DNA of 64,000 bases. It comes from Rhyacophila brunnea (Eukaryota; Arthropoda; Insecta; Trichoptera; Rhyacophilidae). Below, piece after piece: positions 36,401-49,196 of the stretch. Every line of letters begins with the position of its first letter. The stretch's first letter is position 1. The notes below the pieces were generated by a model, which was given only the letters and a program-made list of their open reading frames with translations, was not told where the DNA came from and made no database searches. A program made the position numbers and the translations under genes. The stretch covers positions 62,001-126,000 of the forward strand of contig JAGYXB010001048.1 in NCBI GenBank assembly GCA_022495005.1. The letters run 5' to 3'.

Positions 36401-39372
36401 TTTGCATCTGCAATGCGAAAATTCGCTCTCGCGTACAAAGGATGTGAATAATAATAATGAATTATAATAATGTGAAATTAGCATAATTGCAGTTGCATTT
36501 CGGTTTTAGGGCCGCAAAAGTTTTGAACGCGAACCGCTCGCGATGAGAGGTCGTCGGGACCCTCGGCTTCGCATTAATATAATTATTCTGCATTTACATT
36601 TTCTTTGTGAAATTATTTTCAACTTCACACGAATCGTAGGCGTATTAAATCAACGTTCATATTTTTGAATATCTTTCTTTCTCGGTGGAAAGGTGTGTTG
36701 TAATATTTTAATCCAAGCGCTCCTTAACAGATGGAATTATTATACATAACTAAAACCGAATTAAATACATCAATTCCTGGAGTAAACGTGTTTTTTTGTT
36801 TGTTGAAATTATGCTCATTTAATTTTATACTGAAATTAGTTCGATTCTATTGATGCAGTACCCACTTCACATAGATTTTTTTACATCTTATACTAAATAT
36901 TACTTACGTTCTTTTATCCAAAGGCATAACATAAAGACAACGTAAAGATAAAAATACAACTTGCGTAATGCATTTGACAGTTTGTGGATGAAAATATAAC
37001 TATTCCACAAAGTTTTAAAAGAAAATACCCTTACAAACGGACTGAAGAATCGGAACTCGTAAAAAATAAGCTAGGTAATATATATATTATTATATTCCCG
37101 AATTGTATGGCAATATAGAATTTTAATCTAAAAAAAAAATTAAATTAAAATTAAATAAAATCAGCACCAGTTGCGTCCGGTCTTGGATGCAGAGCATGCC
37201 CAAGTATTCATTGAATTACTTACCTTATAATATTATTTAAGTAATAGGTATAAATACAAACCATTATTACTAGTTTGTCATTTATTAATATGCGATAAAA
37301 CTCCATATAAATTATTTTTTTAAATTATCTAATTATTAATTATTTTGGACAAAGTGCAGTTTATCACAACAATATTATGCGCGAAGCTTTTGGCTCTGCA
37401 ATAGGAGCCTACCATATTTCATACAATTCGATAGACTGACTGAGGTTAGGTCCATACGAAAAAATATCACAATTACTTGAGAAAAAATCCGACGTTTAGG
37501 TACTTATGTCAAGACAGATGGCGCGCTGTGGTATATATTTTTTAAACCTTTGCAATTTGTTTTGTAATCTGTATGGATAATACATTCCACCATATTATAC
37601 GACATCTGTCGTTGGTAAATTAAATTATTTTTATAGAATTTAAAATAATCAAGTGATTATAATATAAATATGTCAATATGCAATTAAATAATATTTTTCT
37701 TAAGAATGTAGACTTTAAATAATCGCCTAGTATGGAGTCTTCGCCACTGCTACACACTGAACCTACTTCATCGGCATTTGGCCACCATTCTATTGATAAC
37801 AATATAATTATACCTAGGTACTATGTAATATAATATGTAACAAATTTTAAGTAGGTATATATTGTGTATCATTCTAACAGAATCCCTACAGGTAAAAGTC
37901 ACTGCACGCTACATAAATCAATGATTGACTTATCCTAAGTGTATCATGATCATATAGGTATAATATACGGATTGTTCATTCTCATCATGACAATAATGTA
38001 CGTAGTATTTCAAATTTAGAATAAATTTATAAGATTGGAAAAAATAAGTGAAATTTATTGATAAACGTTTGTTTGGTTTTCATAATTTTATTTAGTATTA
38101 TTTTTACTAATTAGGATTAATAGCAAGAAGGGCCTTTTTCGCTTCACAAATATATCACGAGAATGAAGTTAAAGGGAATGGTTTGTTTACTTTAATATTT
38201 TTGTTTTCCCGCGATAAGATGTCGCGTTAATTACACTCATCTCGGATTTAGACATTGTCGCTGGTGGTAATTTCGCTCCGAAGTGACGATACCATGATTC
38301 ATGACACACAATCATCATCAGAGTATTTTATCATAGTTGGGGCTCACGACTATGCCCGATTTAGCCGTCCGGCGAATGGGAGATCTATCAAGTGCCCACA
38401 TTTGAAATAACGATTAATTATTGTGTGTGTACCTACTAACATTATATTTTTTCTCATAATATCTTACGCCCACTTCAATTTTGTGACTCTCTGGACCCGC
38501 GATGAATATCAAACCGAACACCTGCGGGATCGTAGACTTATAAATTAATATTTTCCAAATTGCCAAAGAACTGTCACTTACCGTAACGACTGACAAAATA
38601 ATCGATAATTCCGGTTGTCACTCAAATTTATTTGAAAATGGAATTCAATTTCATAAACTATAAATAAAACTAGTGCTTTAATTTTGATCACGATTTAGCA
38701 ACAAGCATAAGTCAAACACGAGATCGTGTCATATCCAACACTATTCATGTCGATCGTAATTGTAGCATCGCTGCAAGATGAGGAACGCGTCATCAAAGAC
38801 ACGCATGGGAAAACTATCGGTTCACAATCATGGATAAACAAACAAAAAAATGCCATTACCGATCTTTTTTATGTGGTGTCAGTACTCAGTCGGTTTACGC
38901 TTACATCTATACGAGTTATCGAAATAATAATTATTGCAGGTGTCATTTCTATATCTGTCTACTTATTTGATTTATGATTTTTTTAGGTACCAACTTTCCA
39001 TAAATGTTCGGGAAATTCCTAGAAAATATAACCATAAATTTATTAAGTAGAAATTACATTAAATACAAGGGAATATCTACGAATACCTAAAAAGATCATT
39101 AGTGCGTTTTGAGCTCAAAACACACACCTGTCGTTGCGTTGAGCTTTTAAAACCGGCTGTGTTTTTAGAAAATTCACAGAAATGGCAAAAAACCTAACAA
39201 ATTTTAATAATAGCGTCCTACTACATATAAGTACCTACATTATTAAAATTCGTAATGTTTATTATTTCTAATGTGTAGTTTTGCAAATTAATAAAAGACA
39301 CTATTATGCAATTAAAGAGACTGACATTTATGATTCAACTTAGGCTTAAACGAGATATACGTGCCTACCTAG
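36401..39372. other. Downstream intron of the ARID exon (inferred)
   Basis: No further exon was found. GC-balanced, repeat-free patches at 36500-36580 (GAACCGCTCGCGATGAGAGG) and 38100-38400 are candidates for conserved regulatory DNA. Confidence 0.35.
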
Positions 39373-39858
39373 GGCGAGGGGTAGAGGTAGGCTGTCAAAA
39401 TTCGAAATAAATAGTGCACACTAAACGTTGTCAGTAATACTTATTTGTTTTCAATGATATTAGAATACCATTTACACATGGTGCTGGCTAGTTTTTAATT
39501 TCAATCAAATCCTAACCTAACCAAACCATAATAGTTTATGTATGCTATGGGCGATTTAACAAAAATAGTACACCTTTTCAGTTTTATTTATTTGTTTTCG
39601 TTCAATTAAGAATATGTAATCACTAATCATAATCGATAAAAAGTATTCTACTATCTATTTATTTTATTTTAGAAATGAATATTGTTTTTGACAATTATCT
39701 TCTACAGCTTGGATTAGGTAGAGTTAAATTGAATTTTAAAAACTAACAAAACACTGTCTACGCATTGTAGAGTTCAATGAAAATAAATATGTTTGACTGA
39801 CATAGTTTAGTGTGCACTATTTATGTCGGATCTTATCAGCCTTCCTCTACCCTTGGCC
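39373..39858. mobile_element. 486-bp MITE with ~55-bp inverted repeats
   Basis: Left GGCGAGGGGTAGAGGTAGGC through ATAAATAGTGCACACTAAAC is mirrored at 39805-39858 with about eight differences. The interior shares CAAACCATAATAGTTT and a GGGC...GTACACYTTTTC tract with segments at 11030-11245 and (reversed) 3700-3960. Confidence 0.75.
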
Positions 39859-40762
39859 ACCGGTACCTACATACTACATCTCATGTTATTACCAGGTTCC
39901 ATAAAGTCGTGAAAATTAGTCATTTGGGATTTTATTATATTACAGAAGACACTCTTCAGTTGGCTGATCATTCCGGATATGAAGAGGTGTGGAATACCGC
40001 AATATAAAATGTAGCCACGTTGTCTTTTTTATCGCTCTTAAAATAATGGCGGTTTGCAGTTTGTTAATGGCGTTTCTGGCGTAGAGCAGAGAATAGAGAT
40101 ACCGTCACGATGATATATATAATTAACGCAATCTTGATTGATCTGGCGTAGACCAAAAAACATGATCGACATGTACTAATGTATTTTAATTAAGGTTTCA
40201 GCTTTCATACGCTTCGCGTGTAATGAACCAATGGTCGACATATAGGTATTATAAACACCTATGTACCTATTACTCTGATTATATTATCATTATCATATAT
40301 CGAACAAGCTATTGTAGACTCAGTAAAAATTTATAATACGGTTTTGTGTAGCTTTTTGTGCTCAAAAATCATAGTTTAAACTAAAAGATTATACACAATA
40401 AAATTTAATTAAAATAACTGATAATACTGACTATTTATATCAGCCAATGGGTAGCCCATATAAAGCAAATTCTATCGGATAACAAATAATATGTTGGTGT
40501 TCTTGACCGTCTTAAATATTAAATTCACCTCTACCTCGTTCTGGAAATAAAAATTCGTCGTAATTATTATACGTCACCGTATCAAAAATAGACGGCCATA
40601 TAGTATTGAGATCAAATGCACGCGTAATTAAACATTTTAAATATATAATAAACTCACCGGAATACAAGGGAAATACAGAAAATATATATATAATTGAGTA
40701 AATTAGAAATTTGAACGTATCGTGTAATACCTAGTTAGGTACTTATATAAAGTTCTAGTTTA

Positions 40763-40997
40763 ACACCCTCGGTGGCCGCGCGGAATAAGCGTTGGACTAT
40801 CATGCCGTGGGTCCCAGGTTCGAATCCTGGGTCAGGCAAGTACACATATTGTTTTTCAATATGTGTGTGAGTCAGGGTATGGACCTAATAAGTTGAGCAA
40901 GTGGCTGACATCCATTTCTCGTAAAATAAAAATCTGTTAATACAAACCTCTACTCTGTGGAGGCCCATATGATCCTATTAGGATCGGACATGGTCGG
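40763..40997 (+). mobile_element. tRNA-derived SINE, copy 1 (near full length)
   Basis: A tRNA-like head has an A box-like GGTGGCCGCGCGG and B box GGTTCGAATCC. The fixed body includes GTTGAGCAAGTGGCTGACAT, CCATTTCTCGTAAAA, CTCTACTCTGTGGAGGCCCA, and ends ATTAGGATCGGACATGGTCG. The body is shared with other copies, so this is a SINE and not a tRNA gene. The internal boxes would serve RNA polymerase III. Confidence 0.88.
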
Positions 40998-41389
40998 AAT
41001 AACGTTCTTTTTAACAATGTTATCAGATATTTGATACCAATCAATATAAAATAATTAATGTTCTTATCGAATAACTGGATCATTACTGCATACGATGCTC
41101 CACAATCAACGCCTATTTTTGATCACAATGCTATACGGCCATCTCTTTTCAATAAGAAAGCTTACGGTGACTATGCTACGGCAAAGTGGAATTGACATCT
41201 AACTCTAAAATTCATCTAGTAAGATTATCTTTATGAATTACACAAGGCTGTCAATGGAAGGAAAAGACATTGGCTACAATTCACATGCATTTATTTTGAA
41301 TTTTACGAGTCTCGAATGGATAATTTGCACTTAATTATCTTAGGAATAGAGAGCATCAGTTGTTTATTCTCCCAAGGTGCAGAACCAAC

Positions 41390-41775
41390 CTGCCACTGGT
41401 AATGCCAATTGGGAGGGCGATAACTATGTTCAACGAAATTGCTTCGGGTATTGATATATTCCACCTACGTGAAATGAGTATAAGTGGACGTTGTTTTATA
41501 AATTCTGTTAATATTTAATTTTTATGAATTCCTAAAAATAGGGTCTGCTTAACTCATCCGGTGTACTTCCTTGTACTTATCTAATTTATATTTTTGTATA
41601 AATGTTTAATACTGATTTATCTCTTTTTTATGTAATACTGTTTTATATTACTTTGTTTCTAAATGTCATGTTGTGAACGTCTTAAACTTATGATTTGTAA
41701 TGTCGACAATATGTTAAAAATAAATAAATTAAAATACATAAATAAAATAAATAAATTAAAGGGGCCCTGGGCTAA
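41390..41775 (+). repeat. Dispersed repeat with possible retroelement tail
   Basis: Starts with the segment shared with 1500-1600 (CCTGCCACTGGTAATGCCAA, GGTATTGATATATTCCACCT). About 280 bp later it ends in tandem AAATAAATTAAAATACATAA units, as at the 3' end of a LINE. The LINE assignment is only inferred. Confidence 0.4.
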
Positions 41776-42099
41776 AATATATTGAGCACCAGGCATACTA
41801 GATTAACTTAAAACTAATCAATCGCAGTTAGACATCTTAAACAAATTAGACTTAGTGAAAACAAATATAAGTAAGTACACATTTGATTTGACAATTTCAA
41901 CCCTTATTTTATTAGTGTCAGTAGGTATCATAATATGTATCTGTGTTTCCAATTAAAATGTTTTTTTTTCACAATTCAAAATCAAATAAGAAAAAACGTT
42001 CAAAATAATATCCTCATTTGATTAAATACTCACGATGTTATTACATTAATAGTTAATCATGCTTTGAATATCTCAGACACTCAGTTGTATCGATTAACC

Positions 42100-42430
42100 C
42101 TCTCCGACCGCCGGCCGACCTACCGGCTATGCCATCTCTCCCTCTCTCCCCATAAAACAGACGAGATAAGCGCGTGCATCACGTACTCAACGGTCTTAAT
42201 TTCTTTGTAATTAATTATGGCAATTCATCACCACGCGACTGCGCAGGCGCGGGCGGACGCGAAGTTCTACAAATTGGATTGTCAATCAGATAAATAAATA
42301 GGGTATCGTCTCTTGGTGTTCGACGTCTGGACGGTGCCCGAGGACGGCGCGGTGTACGCGCGCACCACTCTCCGAAGGGGTTAACGAGATTCTATTGGTC
42401 GATTTTCCTGCACATGCGCATACAGGATGT
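42100..42430. promoter_or_regulatory. GC-rich island with NRF-1-like and CCAAT motifs
   Basis: The only strongly GC-rich stretch without a repeat match. It holds CTGCGCAGGCGC (42239-42250) and ACATGCGCAT (42412-42421), both like the palindromic NRF-1 site, and inverted CCAAT boxes ATTGG at 42274-42278 and 42394-42398. A 28-codon GC-rich frame (42298-42384, VFDVWTVPEDGAVYARTTLR) lies within. It could be a promoter or enhancer in the dead ringer locus, or the edge of an unrecognised exon. Confidence 0.35.
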
Positions 42431-42569
42431 GGCTTTATACCTATCAGCAGTCTGGATAAGTAAATTAATGTGATAACGATGTATTTTCATTATTATTACT
42501 TAGGCAACAATATAACCTACCTACCCTTTCTGGTACTTAATAAAAAAGTAACTAGGTTACTTATAATTA

Positions 42570-43000
42570 AATAATTACAGAACTTTTTATATATCACGTT
42601 TTTAAATTTTCTGTTGAATCATATAAACTTGACAATTCCATGTATTAAGAAAACTTTTTATTTTAATTGATAGACATCCTGAATAAATATGGAAAATACT
42701 GAAATGTCATTTTGACATTTCATATTGATTTCCATAGTAACGAACGTATATATTAATAATTTAGTTGCAAGGACCCCCTTAGCACCCAACAATAATAACT
42801 TTCCATACAAAACAGAATTAACTGAAAATGAATTCGATTCTGTTTAAAAATGGCTAAAAGTATTAAAAGAATGCATTGTCGTCGTGTTCTATATTCTAAA
42901 AGTTTCAAATGTCTAGCTAGTCGGGAAGTTAGTTAAAAATCTTCAATCGTCCAATACAAATCTTGGACAAACAAGAATACGAGCTAATAAAAACGTGGTA
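42570..43000 (+). mobile_element. Dispersed ACGTTTTT-ended family, copy 2
   Basis: Runs from AATTACAGAACTTTTTATAT and CACGTTTTTAAATTTTCTGT to TAAAAACGTGGTA. It keeps the palindrome GAAATGTCATTTTGACATTTC and the segment CTAGCTAGTCGGGAAGTTAG. No target duplication could be fixed. Confidence 0.75.
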
Positions 43001-43110
43001 AAAAAGAATTGCTTATAAATAGTTCACTCAATCTCGCTTTATTAGAGGGTGGTATAATATATAGGACGAAAGGAGCAACACCTGCAACTCTCCGTGTCGT
43101 TAATCTAGAC

Positions 43111-43346
43111 CAGTGTTCCTCAACCGGTGGTCCGCAGAAATTTCTGGTGGTCCTAGAATTTCTATTGCCTATTCCAAAAATCCCAATAAATTCTTCAAAA
43201 CCCGTGCATCTGCAAGTGTTTGTGCCCTGTGCTTGAAATAGATTAATGGTTTTACATGACGAAATCAATCGCAATCAGACGCTTCACTTGCACTATATTT
43301 TGCAATATAGTCGTTTCATACCGCTGAATTGATATGAGAAACACTG
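43111..43346 (+). mobile_element. hAT-like MITE, CAGTGTTCCTCAACCGG ends
   Basis: 236 bp from CAGTGTTCCTCAACCGGTGG to TGAGAAACACTG. Flanks ATCTAGAC and ATCTAGTC agree at 7/8. The CAGTG-TTYCTCAACC-GGTGGTCCGC style of end is widespread among hAT elements in animals. The ORFs overlapping it are not genes. Confidence 0.9.
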
Positions 43347-43500
43347 ATCTAGTCAGACTATATGCTCATATTGATTGCGAAAAATAGCAAAATTACAAGA
43401 CCCGTCATAACTGTGCTATTTCTATGCCGCAGTGGGTGTATTTTTTAACATTAATATCTAATTACGTAAATAAGTACTAATCACAAATAATAATACAATA

Positions 43501-43670
43501 ATGGATAGCATGTTAAAGAAACTTACATTCTGGAATTCGGAAGGCAAACGAAGATCTGGTCGACCTCGTACAAGATTGAGGGATAGTCTCTATTTGAATT
43601 TAAATACCCTGGAAGACCTAGATGCAGGAGGCAAAGACCCACATGTGGTTGTAGCGTCACGAAAATTTTT
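43501..43670 (+). pseudogene. Possible LINE tail fragment
   Basis: A 69-codon frame contains KRRSGRPRTRLRDSLYLNLN, resembling the GRP(R)TRWRD..V..DL pattern near the end of many LINE ORFs; the residue after TR is L rather than W. No other LINE sequence is visible around it, so this is tentative. Confidence 0.4.
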
Positions 43671-44226
43671 GATAATAGACGTTGAATTTGATAACTTTTT
43701 CACGTGTTAAACAATAATAATATGTAATAAAATTGTTAGTTGCATAAGAATTTAAGATGTACTTTTTTCAACCGTGTAATTTTGAAGAGGGAAGGTAATA
43801 ATGGTGTAAATTCGATTTGCTATAGCTACATAGGTAGGTACATGTCAATTATTAATTGATATAATAGAAAACTGTTGATATATTTGGCGGTTATCGTTTC
43901 TATAAACGGAGTGCATTGTAATATGAGTTTCATTATACATAACATAATAGTATGTATTCGGGATTAAAATATTACCTGCAAGGTAAGGTACCTACTAAAT
44001 ATAATTTATTGCACCAGATTCTTATTAAAGATAAAAAAGTCATTGATTCATTAAATAATGCAAGATTGAAATTAAATTTGACGGATATTAAATCTCGGGT
44101 CGCCTAATTTTATTTTTATGAATTCATATTTGTGCTGGGCGCATGTCACCCACGTGGTGCATTGTATGTAAATTCATCTGGTTGTATTTATTCAGCTTCA
44201 TTCAACTTCAGTCAGAATTTTGATTC

Positions 44227-44343
44227 AACATTTGGGAAGCAATATGGGATTTATCCTGACGTAGGATTGAAATGATTTTCAGTAAATTAATTATATTATT
44301 AATCTTGACAGGTAGGCACCTACTCAATCTGATACGATAAATT
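44227..44343 (-). repeat. ~115-bp repeat, partner at 19218-19333
   Basis: Reverse of AACATTTGGGAAGCAATATG to TCAATCTGATACGATAAA. Nearly identical to the partner and lying outside any other recognised element here. Confidence 0.8.
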
Positions 44344-44884
44344 GAAAGAGGCTTGAGAAAGAGATGCTTTATCCGCTTTACCCGTATCATCTATATCCGG
44401 CAGTTTCCCTGTAAAGGCCTCTTAAAATGATATAATATAAAAAAAATATCGATGAAATTAATCCATGTGACTTTATCTATGAGATCTTGTTATCCAGTTT
44501 GACCAAACTTCCCCTATATAATATACGTACATATGATAATGTGTATTAGTATTTCTGTATTGTGAGAATTGAAAATGGAACTAGAACTGAACCCCAGAAC
44601 CCAGAACAATATCCAGAGCGCGCCAAACCTGAATTCTATAAAAAATTAGCGGTTCCGGTAGTTCTATTGTGCTGTTGTTTTTCTAAAATTTTATAATATT
44701 CTTATTCTATTGTGGTCATCAATCATTTTTTTGCTAATTAACTTTTTTATACCATCATCAGAAGAATCTAGACATTTCATTCATTGATAGGTGTAACTAA
44801 CTAAGATACGTTTGTTCGCATAGCTTACCCAAGTAAGTAAAAGATGCATTCAGTGGCAATATGTGGTATCGAAAACCTGGACAA

Positions 44885-45440
44885 ATACAAATTATTTAGG
44901 TGAATGTGATATATCTTCTTCTTTGTCTTCGTCAAGACGTCATGATTGAGAATCGTGACATGGACGATTTGGTTGTCGAACAGCCTTCTCAACGAGTTTT
45001 CCCCACTCTTCGAATATTACGACACGCAAAGTACGAGTATGTGCCCATTAGAAGACACATAGGATTCATTAATAGGTGACAGGGGCATCCAATGTTTGTT
45101 TTAATATTCCGATGCATGTCTAAAAGACAAAACCGCGCGGACACCACAAAAATGACATAATAATTATGACCGTTAAGCCGTATTCGATAACCGCTTCTGG
45201 ATTACAGCTTGCGATAACTCGTAGGTGAGCACCTCAAGTTACACACAGGCGTTTATCGCTACACTTAAAGTACGGAGTGTCTGGGTAAGAGAGTGGTAGG
45301 GGGAGGTGGAAGTCAGTCAGCAGCTATATTTTGTTAACCTCGCCCCCTCGCGCCGCCTTGAAAATAAATAATAAATTATTGTTGATATTCTTTCGAAATG
45401 GACTCCACATTTTTCTGTGTGTGCGCGACTGGTAGTGTTC
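44885..45440 (-). repeat. Long diverged repeat, partner at 21520-21945
   Basis: ATTTAGGTGAATGTGATATA, GACGTCATGATTGAGAATCG, GCGATAACTCG, TTTATCGCTACACTTAAAG, and CGAAATGGACTCCACATTTT with GTGTGTGCGCGACTG. Longer than its partner by about 130 bp. Confidence 0.6.
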
Positions 45441-47138
45441 AAGTACAATTAAGCACATATTTTTGCTGTAGATTTAATCGAAAAAAAAATTGATCAAAAT
45501 CAATTGTTAGTAATCGACAAGAGTTCAAGAAGCTAGAGGAAGCTTTAAGCTTTCACTCTGGCGTTGACTAGTGAGATTAACAAAGAATAATCAATTATGC
45601 AGTGTAAACTATTCTGCGCGAGCTTTCGCAGTAATTTTAATTCAGCGAAAAGCTCACGTATCATTACCAGTTGCACTCGGCCGAGTAGTAGAGATCAACT
45701 GTTACATTACTTGCCCCTAAACGAGTGGGCGCTGACCGTTCATGATCCGACGAATTAATCTTTCCAGTGATTATTATTACTCGATGCTTGAAGGCAGTCA
45801 CTCGCCCGTGTGATTAATCGATCTTGGGTGTTTTGCATTTAGTTAAAAAAGTGATATATATTTTTCTACTCCTCGAACTTTCATTATTTTAATTTAATTA
45901 TTATGAAAATAGTTTCCCTCCAGTATTGGTAATTATATAACAGTATAAAGTATAAACAGTCACTGTGGTCTAATAACCAATTAGTGTGGCCGTCTATACA
46001 TTGGCGGCTCTATGCTCGATGATTTGGTAGGTCAGTTTTATATTATTTTAATTTGCCTTTTCGTTGTACACTTAAAAGACGTATAGCAAATTGGCTTTTT
46101 ATACATTATAAAATAAGTGATATAAATTGTTAGATAGTTAGATTAAAAAGATAGATACCTACTTAACCTTAAAAAAATGTCTATTTTCACATCAAACAAT
46201 CAAAAATATTTAATAAAAACTCCGTAGCTTTTTCATTAAACTATCACTATCAGAAAAAGTGTTGTGTACTGTTATGAAATGGCGGGATCATGTATATATA
46301 AACACTTTTTATATTTCCACTGATTTTATTAGAAGGTAACTTTTACGATTAATATAGCAGATTACATTTTAAAGGGTAACTTTTATACAATGGTTTAACT
46401 GTTTAATACAATGAATGCAGTCGATGCGTTTTAGTCAAAGGTTGTATTTAAACTAAACTAAAAAGCTATTTTTGGTTGAGTACTATAATATTACAAAACA
46501 AACAATGACATTGCATAATATGAAACTTTCAGACAACAATAGGAAGTTTGAAATAATAAAAATATAAAAAATAATACGGTTGAAACCATGTTTGGTAGGT
46601 AATATAATACATGCTCGATGAAATCGCGAGGCAATAATAATTAATAACAGAACAACGTTTTATACCTGTTTCCTTTAACACACTGAAAAATGTATTGTTA
46701 TCTCTTTCTGGGACAATGACGAAAATCTTGCCTATGCATCGTAAAAACAAATTAAAAAAAAGACTGGCGAAATGTGTGTTTTCTCCATTTCACATATGGA
46801 AAATGAGAGAGAAAGAGAAATAGGTAGAAATATTTTATTCCGGCATATTTCCAAATGCCCAAATTATAGCGACCGAGCGGATTCATTTTGTTTGAATTTT
46901 ATACACACAGTTCGTTCGTCCGTGTGCGTCTCGCCTTGACGTGTTAGCCGATAATTATTATAATACATTGTACCTACATCTTAGATTATAACCTACATAG
47001 ATTGTAAGATGTTTATTTTTGGAGGGTCATTGACCAATTGACCTAATGGACCAGCCGCTATTGCGTCTATAAAGCCGTAAGCATTCGTGTGCTGGCTAAA
47101 ATAAATGTGTTACCAATATGCGTTTGACACTGTACAAG
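45441..47138. other. Unique DNA with GC-balanced patch
   Basis: 45520-45840 is GC-balanced and matches no repeat family here. It has GATTAATCGAT-like homeodomain-type words and no reading frame. The remainder is AT-rich. Confidence 0.3.
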
Positions 47139-47608
47139 CAGAGCGTTAGAGCAGACCCTTTTTTGAGTTGCTCCGCTCCAGCTCCACTCCGGGACCTAAT
47201 ACTTGCTCCGGCTCCGCTCCGGGTAAAAAGTTTTAATAAATATTATAATATGTATATAAATGTTTAAAAAATAAGTACTTTGTTTTAAAATAATCGTCAT
47301 TTTCATTACCTATTAATTCTATTAAACAAAACGACAGCAAATCGTCTCTCATTGTTTACCTCTTCTGTCAAAAAAATGAGGTTATTTATCACTCGGCAGT
47401 GTTGCCATATTTTAGATAATTCCAGTTCTGCAAAGTGTCAAAATATACAATTTTCATTGGATTTTAGGACGAAAATTTAGTAATAAAAAACATCCGGAGC
47501 AGTGGAGCACTACAAATTTTCAGTGCTCTGGCTCCGCTCCTGCTCCGGATAAAATCCCATTACTCCAGTGCTCCGTGCTCCTGCTCCGAGCTCCGCTCCA
47601 ACGCTCTG
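47139..47608 (-). mobile_element. hAT-like MITE, GGAGC-rich family, copy 3
   Basis: 470 bp, same orientation as copy 2, with ends CAGAGCGTTAGAGC and GCTCCAACGCTCTG. Flanked by TGTACAAG and TGTAGAAG (7/8). Length equals copy 1 within two bases, so ~470 bp is the family length. Confidence 0.92.
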
Positions 47609-47616
47609 TGTAGAAG

Positions 47617-49185
47617 GACTAAATGGGTTGACAAATAGCTAATAACCATTAAAATGTCCTCGTAACGTGTTTTTTAATATAATATCTGTCGAAGGCAAAT
47701 ATATATTCCGCTTAGAATCAAAAACGATAATTAATGCAGTTTGTGGCTGAAATATCCATCAATTTTTAATGTAATCATTTGGGAATAGAGAGAACGTTAG
47801 AGTGCCATGGATTTGACCGACGCAGTATTTCATGATACTGTCTATCGCGTGGTTGGCTTAATTGATAGTACTATTAAAAGTGAACCAATTTTCATAAATT
47901 AGTAAATATTTTTGAAGTTATGTACTTTGTACCTAATATATTTTCTCAATGATTTATCGTATCTGTTTCTAGAGCTTTTTAACGTATATGCACCGATATT
48001 CGATTCATATCTTTTGTCCATTATTAAATAAGTGCTATTTTTCTATATTGGTTGGGTGTATCCGTATTGTACCTACATGGTTTATACCTGCTTCTACTTT
48101 TATAGGTATACATACTTTATACTTGTAGGCATTACCATTCCCTGTTATACCATAATGGTCCGCGTAATTCGTGACAATACTAAACTTGTACTAATGTAAA
48201 TTTATAGGATTATGTTAAATAAAAATAACAACATAAATTGTATGTAAATTAAAATTAATCCTTTTTTTTCATTGCTTAATGATTGCCCCGACAGTCATCG
48301 ATTACACAGAACGAATTTCTTGGCTTAAATTATAAAACAAATATTATATAAACACAAAATGATAAATTGAAATGTATAATTGAACCACCCCTATCCTGCT
48401 AATCGCGCGTCAGAGATAAAGGGGCGTGGCTCTCTTGCAATCAACGAGAATTTAAACAATAATAAATTCGTTGTTCTTTGTTAAACAGAATATGCCCGGC
48501 CACTTTTCACGGGTCAACTTGCCATATTGTGTTGTATTTATAATAATACGATTCTCAAACTTTTCACGTGCTAAGGAAATCGTCTAAATAATTATTGATT
48601 AACTATTTATGATTAACTATAATGTCTGAGACTTGTTGTTTGATTTGTGTGTCGCCATGTGTTCTTCGTCTTACCTCGACGTTTCGGATTCGTTGCGTTT
48701 CGTCGTATGATTGCGAACGCTGCTACAAGTATGCAGAAAATGGATATGTTTAGCTGTGAGTTAATACTAAGTGATCATGCTCATACACAAGTTAACTTTG
48801 TTATATATTTTCATTATCCTTGATCCAATTTCGCTTCTCAAGTAGACATTCTGACCCATTTCCGGGTTTAACCTTTTGTCGTGGAAATACATCTTTGTAT
48901 TCGGTAAGGTAGGTCGCCAACCGCTCGGTAATGATAACCAAGAAATATAACACTAGAAGCACTTATAACTCGTGCAGAAACAAACATATCGGGGCACTGT
49001 GTATTAAATGCTGATGTGTATTAAATGATTTACCTACCTAATGGTAAATAACAGATTTAAACTTTTTAAACTAATGTTGGTGACGGCCATTTTTGCATAG
49101 ATGATAATAATATAAATCTAACTCCGTAAAGTCTCAACCCGAACGTAGACCAACCATTCATTTAATAAAGAAAACTAATTATAAT
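47617..49185. other. No gene recognised
   Basis: AT-rich. TTTGTATTCGGTAAGGTAGG at 48894 recurs at 58287 in the form TTTGTATTCGGTAAGGTATG, a short shared word whose element is unknown. Confidence 0.4.
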
Positions 49186-49196
49186 AAGATTTCTTT

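Noticed and set aside
40763..40840. tRNA gene
   Set aside because: A and B boxes are present, but the same head and a constant 3' body recur in other copies, so it is a SINE head. The cloverleaf pairing is also poor.
46000..46030. Another CAGGGGCGGCTC hAT-like copy
   Set aside because: Only TTGGCGGCTCTATGCTCG is shared; the CAG end, the inverted end and a duplication are missing.
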